From positions 24,526 through 88,525 of the forward strand of contig DAOUEL010000092.1 of assembly GCA_034430595.1 (NCBI GenBank): a stretch of DNA of 64,000 nucleotides. Direction: 5' to 3'. The translations under genes were made by a program, and so were the position numbers. Shown here one piece after another: positions 57,217 through 64,000 of this stretch; the first letter of the stretch is position 1, and each line of letters starts with the position of its first letter. Source of the DNA: E44-bin32 sp034430595 (GTDB lineage: Bacteria > Chloroflexota > Anaerolineae > Anaerolineales > E44-bin32). Under the pieces are notes generated by a model, which made no database searches, was not told where the DNA came from, and was given only the letters and a program-made list of their open reading frames with translations.

Positions 57217-59483
57217 AGCGGCGGATTGACCTGCTCACTCCAGGCTTGATCGTTCTCGGTCCACTACTGCTCTTCGGGCCGATGCTGCTGAGCGGCAGGG
57301 TGTTGTACTGGGGCACACCGCTGCTGCAGTTTGTACCCTGGCATCGCTATGCGATAGATGTGCTTCGGGAAGGGCACCTACCGCTGTGGAATGCATTGGT
57401 CGGCGCTGGAGCCCCACTGCTGGCAAATTATCAATCTGCACTGTTTTACCCGCCCAACTTGCTTCTCTTCGTCACAGGTCCTGAATTCGGTCATGGCTTA
57501 CTTGTATTCCTGCACCTGGCCTGGGCCGGCCTGGGGATGCGCGCGCTGGCCCGGCACCTTAGAATCAAACCGGCTGGCCAGATGATTGCGGCTATGGCGT
57601 TCAGCCTTTCGGGATACATGGTGGCTCGTGCGGGCTTCATCAGCATCAACCACACAGCTGCCTGGCTGCCATGGGCCGTGCTCGCACTGGACCGATTGCT
57701 TGGCAAGATTAGGACCGATCCGCGGATTGGAGCATGGATCCGGCCCCTGGCGGTATTCAGCTTGATATTGGGCATGCAGTGGCTGGCGGGGCACGCTCAA
57801 ACTGCCTGGTATACCCTGATCCTGATCCTCGCTTGGACGATCTGGCGGCTGCTGGAATGGCACGATCGCGGACGCCAGATGAAAGCGATCGGATTGCTGG
57901 CAGGTGCCAGTTTGCTCGCATTTGCCCTAACTGCCGTCCAGCTTATTCCGACGCTCGAATACCTGCAGCAGACGCCCCGGGCCACTGCACTGGACATGGA
58001 ATACGCGTTGACCTATTCATTCTGGCCTTGGCGGACATTGGGATTACTCCTTCCTGATCTGTTTGGTTCCCCCGCCTACGGTGATTTCTGGGGTTATGGC
58101 AATTTCTGGGAGGATGCAATCTACATCGGCGTCCTGCCCTTGCTCCTGGCGTTCGGAATTGCCCTGAAGAAGGTGCGTGCAAGGGACGGTGAGGGCAGGC
58201 TCGTACGCTTCCTCTTATTTCTCGCGGGTATCTCGCTGCTGCTTGCATTAGGTAAAAACACACCGGTCTACCCGTATCTCTTCACACACATACCGACCTT
58301 CAGCCTCTTCCAGGCGCCAGCACGCTGGAACCTGCTGCTTGTCTTCGGACTCGCGTTGTTGGCCGGATTGGGCTACGACCGCTGGACAACTCCCACCGGG
58401 CGAGGTCTTTACTGGACCAGGCTTGGAACGGTCGGGGCGGCGGTTATCGGTCTGGCTGCATTCCTGGGCTCGCTCGGGCTGAATGGCGTAGAACCGACAT
58501 TCGTGCGGGCATTTGCAATTGCGGGCATATGGCTTGCCGCTGCCGGCGCACTGACTCTCTTTTTACCGAAGACCCTCACACCTGGTCGTCAACTTCTCGT
58601 AGGAGGAGTACTGCTTCTGGACCTTGTCATCGCGGGTTGGGGATTGAACCCTTCGCTTCCCGCCTCCGTATATCAAGGAGGGACGGCGCTCAAGCAGCTG
58701 GCGTCCAACGAGGGAAACCTGCGCCTCTATATGCCAACCGAGGTGGAATATACAGTTACCTTCGAACGCAGCCACCGCTTCGACACCTTCGATGCGGGCA
58801 TTGACTGGCGCCTCGTGCGGGAGGCCGGGATTCCAAACACACCACTCCTTGAATTGATTCCCTCCCTGAATAATTTTGACCCGTTCATCCCGGATCGCTT
58901 TGCGCTGCTGACTGCGGCGATCGAAGCAAGCCCGGAGGGACAACGCGACAGGCTGCTTGCACTCTTGGACGTCGGTTGGGTGGCGGTCGATTCCGGCACA
59001 GGTCCGCTTGGCGTGCAGTATCAGCAGGTTCAGGATGGAAGGCGATTGTGGTTAATGCCAGGTGCAGTTGCAGTCGATTCGATCGGTGAGGCGCTCTCCA
59101 TAATCGAAGCAGGTCAGTTCGATCCGTCCCGGATGGCGATCCTCGAGGCGCCTGATGCTGTTGAACGTCTCGTTGGCGGACCAGCAAGTGCAGGGCCGAT
59201 CGTTGAAGACGGACCGAACCGGATTAAGTTCAATCTCAAAGCTCCACAGGGGACATGGATTGTCCTGGCGGACAGTTGGTACCCCGGCTGGCAGATCGAT
59301 GTAGATGGGGAGCGAGGGAGTCTCTACCCTGCTTTCGTCGCGCTGCGTGGTGCATGGGTTCCTGCTGGAACGCATGAAATACAAATGTCCTATCACCCGA
59401 CCTCGTTCTACTCCGGTGCCGCGCTCAGCGTGCTGGGGTGGATTTTGTGGGCGGTTCTTTTTTTCCGGTGGAAAGAGGAATGA
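57213..59483 (+). CDS. YfhO family membrane protein (module B, copy 2), probable CTG start
   Basis: About 756-aa YfhO-like GT-C protein. The N-terminal helix is followed by WHRYAIDVLREGHLPLWNAL, and the C-terminal domain has ADSWYPGWQIDVDGERGS, matching copy 1. The only start that fits the GGAGG site (6-base spacer) is a CTG at 57213 overlapping the previous stop as CTGA, giving KRRID before the first helix (positive-inside). The first standard start in frame is TTG at 57246, which would remove that basic stretch and leave the ribosome site 40 bases away. Overlaps the next gene by ATGA. Confidence 0.8.
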   Translation: MKRRIDLLTPGLIVLGPLLLFGPMLLSGRVLYWGTPLLQFVPWHRYAIDVLREGHLPLWNALVGAGAPLLANYQSALFYPPNLLLFVTGPEFGHGLLVFLHLAWAGLGMRALARHLRIKPAGQMIAAMAFSLSGYMVARAGFISINHTAAWLPWAVLALDRLLGKIRTDPRIGAWIRPLAVFSLILGMQWLAGHAQTAWYTLILILAWTIWRLLEWHDRGRQMKAIGLLAGASLLAFALTAVQLIPTLEYLQQTPRATALDMEYALTYSFWPWRTLGLLLPDLFGSPAYGDFWGYGNFWEDAIYIGVLPLLLAFGIALKKVRARDGEGRLVRFLLFLAGISLLLALGKNTPVYPYLFTHIPTFSLFQAPARWNLLLVFGLALLAGLGYDRWTTPTGRGLYWTRLGTVGAAVIGLAAFLGSLGLNGVEPTFVRAFAIAGIWLAAAGALTLFLPKTLTPGRQLLVGGVLLLDLVIAGWGLNPSLPASVYQGGTALKQLASNEGNLRLYMPTEVEYTVTFERSHRFDTFDAGIDWRLVREAGIPNTPLLELIPSLNNFDPFIPDRFALLTAAIEASPEGQRDRLLALLDVGWVAVDSGTGPLGVQYQQVQDGRRLWLMPGAVAVDSIGEALSIIEAGQFDPSRMAILEAPDAVERLVGGPASAGPIVEDGPNRIKFNLKAPQGTWIVLADSWYPGWQIDVDGERGSLYPAFVALRGAWVPAGTHEIQMSYHPTSFYSGAALSVLGWILWAVLFFRWKEE

Positions 59484-60568
59484 GGCGCTGGTGGCCAGCA
59501 TTGCTAGCCCTGGTGGTTGGAGTAATCTACGCCGGGGCTCGAATGGCACCAGCCGGTTTCGATCCGGTCGCACTGGCCGAGATTGGACCACGCTATGCGG
59601 AGCTTGAGCCCGATGCCGAACCCGGGTACGACGGACAATTCACATTATTCATCGCGCTGGATCCTAATCCTCGTACGGTTGCATCTCACCTCGATGTACC
59701 GGCCTATCGCTACCAGCGCATCCTGCTGCCCATCACAGCTCGCCTTCTATCATTCGCACAACCAGGCATCATTCCCTGGATGCTGCTGTTTATCAATCTG
59801 GCTTCGCTAGCCATTGGAACACGCTTGCTTACTGAGCTGGTGATCGAGCGAGGTTTTTCACCCGGATACGCGCTGGTCTATGGGTTGTGGGTTGGAATCA
59901 TCGCTCCAGTCGGCCTTGATCTGCATGAACCGCTCGCGTATGCACTCGTCATTTTAAGCTTCTATCTTCACGGCCGAGGCAGGTCAGTGCCGGCTGCGCT
60001 CGCTGCAGGCTTGGCACTCTTTGCCAAGGAAACAACCATGCCTTTCTGGCTGGTCTTGCTCGTGGTAGGTACATCAAGGGGCAGGGGGAAGTCCCGATTG
60101 TTGCTCGCACTTACCGGGCTTGCGTTCCTCGCCTGGCAGGTCTGGCTCTGGATGACCTTCGGTTCACCTGGCATCGGGAGCGGCGGAGAGATGGCGACCG
60201 GCTTCGAGCTGATCCCCTACATGGGTTTGTGGAGAATCGGTCTTTACGGCTGGCGAGTGCTGCTGCTTTTTGCGGTGATTCTCATTCCAACCATCGTCGT
60301 GCCCTCGGTTTGGGGCATCATCTCAACTACGCGATCCTTCCTGCACGAAAGGACCCTGCACCGAGATACTTTGGTGATGTGGCTGAATTCGTTGTTGATA
60401 GCTTTCGCCCCGCATTCGACCTTTCGCGAACCGCTCGGAATCGTGAGGCTTGCCGACGGGATGGTGCTGGGATTGATTTTATACGGGACGTATCGCGACA
60501 AAAAACGAGTGCTCAATTATGCATTTTTCTGGATCGCTTTCCTGTTCTTGCTTATCCAGCAATCTTGA
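59480..60568 (+). CDS. Polytopic membrane glycosyltransferase-like protein
   Basis: About 362-aa membrane protein. GYDGQFTLFIALDP and PAYRYQRILLPITARLLS are strongly reminiscent of the AZOBR_p60025-type surface glycopolymer proteins, which are GT-C-like. The early D-G-Q is the probable catalytic loop. Start ATG at 59480 overlaps the previous stop (ATGA); a longer frame upstream is not needed. It ends the five-gene operon. Confidence 0.75.
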   Translation: MRRWWPALLALVVGVIYAGARMAPAGFDPVALAEIGPRYAELEPDAEPGYDGQFTLFIALDPNPRTVASHLDVPAYRYQRILLPITARLLSFAQPGIIPWMLLFINLASLAIGTRLLTELVIERGFSPGYALVYGLWVGIIAPVGLDLHEPLAYALVILSFYLHGRGRSVPAALAAGLALFAKETTMPFWLVLLVVGTSRGRGKSRLLLALTGLAFLAWQVWLWMTFGSPGIGSGGEMATGFELIPYMGLWRIGLYGWRVLLLFAVILIPTIVVPSVWGIISTTRSFLHERTLHRDTLVMWLNSLLIAFAPHSTFREPLGIVRLADGMVLGLILYGTYRDKKRVLNYAFFWIAFLFLLIQQS

Positions 60569-60627
60569 GAATAGGGTGGATCTTCCTTCTGAGAGGGAGC
60601 TTACAGAAGCAACGCGGAGTTTCACGG

Positions 60628-60633
60628 TACAAT
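60628..60633 (+). promoter_or_regulatory. Putative -10 (TACAAT) of the MoxR operon
   Basis: GGTACAAT, about 38 bases before the moxR ATG, in the 102-base gap after the GT-C operon. A second transcription unit is likely to start here. The -35 is not clear. Confidence 0.35.
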
Positions 60634-60670
60634 TCGAGCCTACCGTTTCCTGCAGGCATCAGGAGATACA

Positions 60671-61618
60671 ATGAACGAAACAAAAACACTCGCCGAGCGC
60701 CTGGTTGCAAATGTTGAAAATGTAATCGTCGGTAAGCATGAGGCTATTAGCCTGACGGTCACCGGTTTGCTGTGCCAGGGGCATATCTTGATCGAGGATG
60801 TTCCCGGCACCGGCAAGACCATGCTTGCTAAAAGCCTGGCAAAATCGATCGGCTGCAGCTTCAACCGTATCCAATTCACCCCGGATATGCTTCCAAGCGA
60901 TGTCACTGGGGTATCGATCTTCAACCAGAAGACGAATGAGTTTGAATTCAGGCCAGGTCCGATCGTCGCACAGATCGTCCTGACGGACGAGATCAATCGG
61001 GCGACGCCCAAAACACAAGCTGCTCTGCTGGAAGCGATGGAGGAACAACAGCTGACCGTTGATGGCGTAACGCACCCACTCCCGCAGCCATTCCTGGTCC
61101 TGGCAACACAGAATCCGATCGAATACGAAGGAACGTTTCCACTACCAGAGGCCCAAATGGATCGCTTCCTGATGCGGATCCATATCGGCTACCCGAGCAA
61201 CAGTGATGAAATCCGAATGCTGAAATCGCAGAAGCTTGTTCACCCGATCGTCGATCTGAAGCAGGTTGTTGATGTCAATGAACTGCTTGCTGCCCAGCAG
61301 GCGGTAAGGGAAGTTACAGTCTCACCTGAGATCGAAAACTATATTATCGAGTTGGTGGATGCCACCCGTACGCATGGGGATATCTATCTCGGGGCAAGCC
61401 CACGCGGCAGCCTGGCGCTATACCGCACAGCCCAGGCACGGGCGGCGATTGAAGGCCGCAGTTATGTCCTGCCGGATGATATTAAAGCCCTGGCGGTTTC
61501 CACGCTCGCCCACCGGTTGATCGTAGGTTCGGCTGCGCGAATTCGCGAGATCGACGCACGCGACATCGTCAATGAGCTGCTGGAGAAGCTTCCAGCGCCA
61601 GGCGGTGAAATCGGTTGA
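60671..61618 (+). CDS. MoxR family AAA+ ATPase
   Basis: 315-aa ATPase. Walker A DVPGTGKT, Walker B VLTDEINRATPKTQAALLEAM, and sensor residues in the ATQNPIEYEGTFPLPEAQMDRF stretch are all present. MoxR proteins act as chaperones or metal-insertion aids and are almost always next to a DUF58 gene, as here. GGAG lies 7 bases before the ATG. The stop TGA shares a base with the next ATG. Confidence 0.95.
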   Translation: MNETKTLAERLVANVENVIVGKHEAISLTVTGLLCQGHILIEDVPGTGKTMLAKSLAKSIGCSFNRIQFTPDMLPSDVTGVSIFNQKTNEFEFRPGPIVAQIVLTDEINRATPKTQAALLEAMEEQQLTVDGVTHPLPQPFLVLATQNPIEYEGTFPLPEAQMDRFLMRIHIGYPSNSDEIRMLKSQKLVHPIVDLKQVVDVNELLAAQQAVREVTVSPEIENYIIELVDATRTHGDIYLGASPRGSLALYRTAQARAAIEGRSYVLPDDIKALAVSTLAHRLIVGSAARIREIDARDIVNELLEKLPAPGGEIG

Positions 61619-62949
61619 TGTCAAACCGAGCGCGCGGCGTCCTTTCATTATTGCTGCTCTGCGTGACAGCAGCCCTGATCACCGGCCGAGAGCTGTTTGT
61701 CAACTTGAGCTACTTCTGGGGCGGATTGCTCGTCCTGGCCTATTTCTGGTCCCGCTATTCGCTATGGGGAGTGACCATCTCGCGGCAGCCGCGGGCTAAC
61801 AGAGCGCAGGTGGGGCAGTTGTTTGTTGAGCATTTCGAACTTAATAACAACAGCCGCATCCCCAAGTTGTGGATCGAAGCCCGGGACGAATCCGACCTTC
61901 CTGGATACCGTGTGACTGCAGTTGCGATTGGATTGGGACTGCGTGGCCCCTCCCGCGCTGATGCTCATCGAGCGGTGAACGTGGTGTCGGGGTTGGGACC
62001 GCGGCAGAGCCGCAGCTGGCTCGTGCGAACACTTTGCACGCAGCGTGGCCGCTACAGCCTCGGCCCCATGAGCCTGATCTCCGGCGATCCATTTGGGCTT
62101 TTTCCCACCAAGTTGGACATTCCAGTCGAGCAGCATGTCGTTGTCCTCCCGATGGTGCTGCCATTGACGTCCTTTCCGATTCCAAGCGGCCGTTTGCCCG
62201 GCGGTGAGGCTCTTCGGCAGCGGACGCATCAGATTACGCCCAACGCGTCAGGGGTACGAGATTATGCTCCAGGGGACAGTTTCGGCAGGATTCATTGGAG
62301 GTCCACCGCCCGCTTGAGACGGCTGGTGGTGAAGGAATTCGAGCTCGACCCGCTGGCAGAGATATGGATCGTCCTTGATGCCGATCGAGGCGCGAACTAT
62401 GCGAACGAAGAACTGGAGGGCGATCGCGAGGTTGGAATCGGCGAGCTGTTCCAGTTGCCGCCAGCCACCTTCGAGTACGCCGCTACAGCGGCAGCCTCGC
62501 TGGCAGTCCATTTCCTCCAACATGATCGATCCGTAGGGCTGGTGGCCTATGACGGAATGCGCCAGGTGATACAACCCGAATTTGGAGCGGCGCAGCAGAA
62601 CCGTTTGCTCGAATCACTGGCCGTAGCCAATCCGGCGGGAGAACAGAGCATTTCGAACGTATTGAAGATCGAATCACCCCGAATTCCACAGGGTGCAACG
62701 ATCGTCATCATCACGGCTTCATCCGATCCGCGCCTGGCAGAAAGTGTGCGCTGGCTGACTCACGCAGGCCGTCAGCCGGTCCTGGTATTGGTGGATGGGG
62801 CAAGTTTTGGGGCTGGGCGAGATAGTACGGAGCTGGCATTGGCTGCCAGCCTTTCGGCCGTCCCGGTGCGAATACTGCGCTTTGGAGATGACCTTGGAGC
62901 AGCCTTGAGCATCGCGAACTCCCAACCTGTCCGGCGGCGTGTGGCTTGA
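61618..62949 (+). CDS. DUF58 domain membrane protein
   Basis: 443-aa protein. Two N-terminal helices (about 5-45), a beta domain, and the DUF58 signature DYAPGDSFGRIHWRSTAR with a following KEFELDPLAEIWIVLDADR that continues as a von Willebrand A-like fold. It is the usual partner of MoxR. The ATG at 61618 overlaps the MoxR stop by one base; a TTG one codon earlier is an alternative. It is coupled to the next gene by ATGA. Confidence 0.92.
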   Translation: MSNRARGVLSLLLLCVTAALITGRELFVNLSYFWGGLLVLAYFWSRYSLWGVTISRQPRANRAQVGQLFVEHFELNNNSRIPKLWIEARDESDLPGYRVTAVAIGLGLRGPSRADAHRAVNVVSGLGPRQSRSWLVRTLCTQRGRYSLGPMSLISGDPFGLFPTKLDIPVEQHVVVLPMVLPLTSFPIPSGRLPGGEALRQRTHQITPNASGVRDYAPGDSFGRIHWRSTARLRRLVVKEFELDPLAEIWIVLDADRGANYANEELEGDREVGIGELFQLPPATFEYAATAAASLAVHFLQHDRSVGLVAYDGMRQVIQPEFGAAQQNRLLESLAVANPAGEQSISNVLKIESPRIPQGATIVIITASSDPRLAESVRWLTHAGRQPVLVLVDGASFGAGRDSTELALAASLSAVPVRILRFGDDLGAALSIANSQPVRRRVA

Positions 62950-64000
62950 TGAGTGAAGTCAAGATCGAAGGCTCGCATAGGTTTTTCCTGCTGTTGACTG
63001 TTTTCTTCAGCGGGATGACAACCCTGGCAATTGAGCTTTCAGCCTCGCGACTGCTGGGAAGCGTCTACGGGACGAGTAACCTCGTCTGGGCCAACATCAT
63101 TGGCTTGATCTTGGTCTACCTCACGGCCGGTTACTTTTTGGGTGGCCGCTGGGCTGATCGCTGGCCGTTCTCGAAAGCTTTTTATCGGCTCGTGAGTTGG
63201 GGGGCATTTACCTCCGGTCTTGTCCCACTGCTGGCGAGGCCGGTCCTACTGCGAGCGGCCAATGCAGTCGAAAATCTGGAGCTGGCCTTGATGGTCGGCT
63301 CCTTCATCTCAGTTTTGATTCTCTTCAGCATCCCTGTGACACTGCTGGGATGTGTCTCGCCCTATGCTATCCGCCTGGCTTTGCACGATACCAAACACGC
63401 CGGACGCACCTCAGGCAGGATTTATGCGCTGTCGACTCTGGGATCGATTGTGGGCACCTTCCTACCAGTCCTCTTTCTGATCCCGACGCTTGGGACTGCG
63501 CGCACCTTTCTGGTCTTTAGCTTGACTCTGCTGCTTGTCGCCACCACCGGGAGATGGCTTACTGACCGGCGGGGGGCTGTGCTGAGCCTATGGATGCCGC
63601 TCCTGTTGCTAGTTCTCGCCGGGATCGGCCTGCATGGTCCGATTAAGTCGAATACTGGCCAGGTTTTTGAGACGGAGTCTGCCTACAACTACATTCAGGT
63701 CGTTGAAATCAACGGCGTTCGGCAGCTGATGCTGAATGAAGGCCAGGGAATCCATTCAGTCTACGCCCCCGGCTTGCAGGCAACCTATGGCACCTGGGAT
63801 TACTTCCTCTCGGCACCATTTTTCAACCCTCCGGGAGAAGCGGCCGTTGTAAAGCGTGTCGGTATCGTTGGGCTGGCAGCAGGTACGATCGCGAAACAGT
63901 ACAGCGAGGTGTTCGGCCCAGTTCCCATTGATGGGTGGGAAATCGACCCCGGCATCATCAAGGTCGGTCGAGATTGGTTCGATATGAACGAACCGAATTT
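62949..64000 (+). CDS. Spermidine synthase-like membrane protein (3' truncated)
   Basis: Runs open to the right edge; about 350 codons are visible. It starts at ATG 62949, overlapping the DUF58 stop as ATGA. The first 240 residues are a membrane domain of about seven helices (MTTLAIELSASRLLGSVYGT is a typical start for the fused MFS/spermidine synthase group). From about residue 245 a spermidine synthase-like fold begins, with YNYIQVVEI, LMLNEGQGIHSVY and VGIVGLAAGTIAKQY, the last being the SAM or decarboxylated-SAM binding Gly loop, then DGWEIDPGIIKVGR. Substrate is uncertain; most members of this fused type have no proven polyamine role. Confidence 0.88.
   Translation, partial: MSEVKIEGSHRFFLLLTVFFSGMTTLAIELSASRLLGSVYGTSNLVWANIIGLILVYLTAGYFLGGRWADRWPFSKAFYRLVSWGAFTSGLVPLLARPVLLRAANAVENLELALMVGSFISVLILFSIPVTLLGCVSPYAIRLALHDTKHAGRTSGRIYALSTLGSIVGTFLPVLFLIPTLGTARTFLVFSLTLLLVATTGRWLTDRRGAVLSLWMPLLLLVLAGIGLHGPIKSNTGQVFETESAYNYIQVVEINGVRQLMLNEGQGIHSVYAPGLQATYGTWDYFLSAPFFNPPGEAAVVKRVGIVGLAAGTIAKQYSEVFGPVPIDGWEIDPGIIKVGRDWFDMNEPN

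Noticed and set aside
1..64000. CRISPR arrays, insertion sequences, rRNA or tRNA genes
   Set aside because: No spaced direct repeats, transposase motifs or RNA gene signatures were found by reading both strands.

Overview
The window is a dense stretch of bacterial chromosome, moderately GC-rich, with about 60 protein genes, mostly on the plus strand in tight 4-base-overlap operons. No rRNA, tRNA, CRISPR array, insertion sequence or prophage was seen. The gene set points to an aerobic or facultatively aerobic Chloroflexota, probably class Anaerolineae. Supporting genes are the caa3-type oxidase with its SCO/PCuAC accessory genes, the YfhO-type membrane glycosyltransferases, the glutaredoxin-DUF2085 fusion, the 7TM-GAF-HTH protein and the XerC-like protein. 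That placement is inference from gene style, not from a marker-gene tree.

Layout. 1-7974: end of an OmpR-type response regulator with its histidine kinase; convergent uvrB; a PHP phosphoesterase and a small unknown gene on the minus strand; a CAP-domain lipoprotein and a PolX/PHP protein on the plus strand. 8054-17705: DegV, then an aa3/caa3 cytochrome oxidase operon (coxB-coxA-coxC-coxD-ctaB) that converges on a minus-strand operon for oxidase metallation (SCO1, PCuAC copper chaperone, FixH/YtkA-like lipoprotein, polyferredoxin, YtkA-like membrane protein). 17902-27741: a XerC-like protein lacking its tyrosine, purine nucleoside phosphorylase, two membrane proteins, GNAT, an S1-domain protein, FtsK, a CDP-alcohol phosphatidyltransferase and Lgt, closed by a strong terminator. 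27856-37147: ABC exporter pair, metallo-beta-lactamase-fold protein, cyclic-nucleotide-binding protein, Hsp20, Lon, a response regulator and a PHP/AlbA_2 protein. 37251-46391: GNAT, MogA-like, MFS, an unknown 456-aa protein, then a copper island (csoR-copZ-copA) with a visible promoter and operator, followed by ccdA, a TlpA-like thioredoxin and a glutaredoxin-DUF2085 fusion. 46439-48634: ylm-like cluster pgeF-yggS-yggT-yggU. 48719-51853: a zinc-ribbon coiled-coil protein and a membrane-anchored NACHT-HEAT ATPase on the minus strand. 51936-60568: a five-gene operon of polytopic GT-C-like proteins arranged A-B-A-B-C. 60671-64000: MoxR ATPase, DUF58 protein and a truncated spermidine-synthase-like membrane protein.

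Copper and thiol chemistry link several blocks: CsoR/CopZ/CopA handle cytosolic copper, SCO/PCuAC/FixH-like proteins probably load the oxidase copper sites, and CcdA/TlpA/Grx supply reductant. Promoters in the window often use an extended -10 of the form TGnTAnAAT, sometimes without a clear -35.

The loci most worth further work are the membrane NACHT-HEAT ATPase, the duplicated GT-C operon (with a probable CTG start), the 7TM-GAF-HTH protein, the PHP-AlbA_2 protein, and two enzymes with lost catalytic residues (PolX third Asp, XerC-like Tyr).
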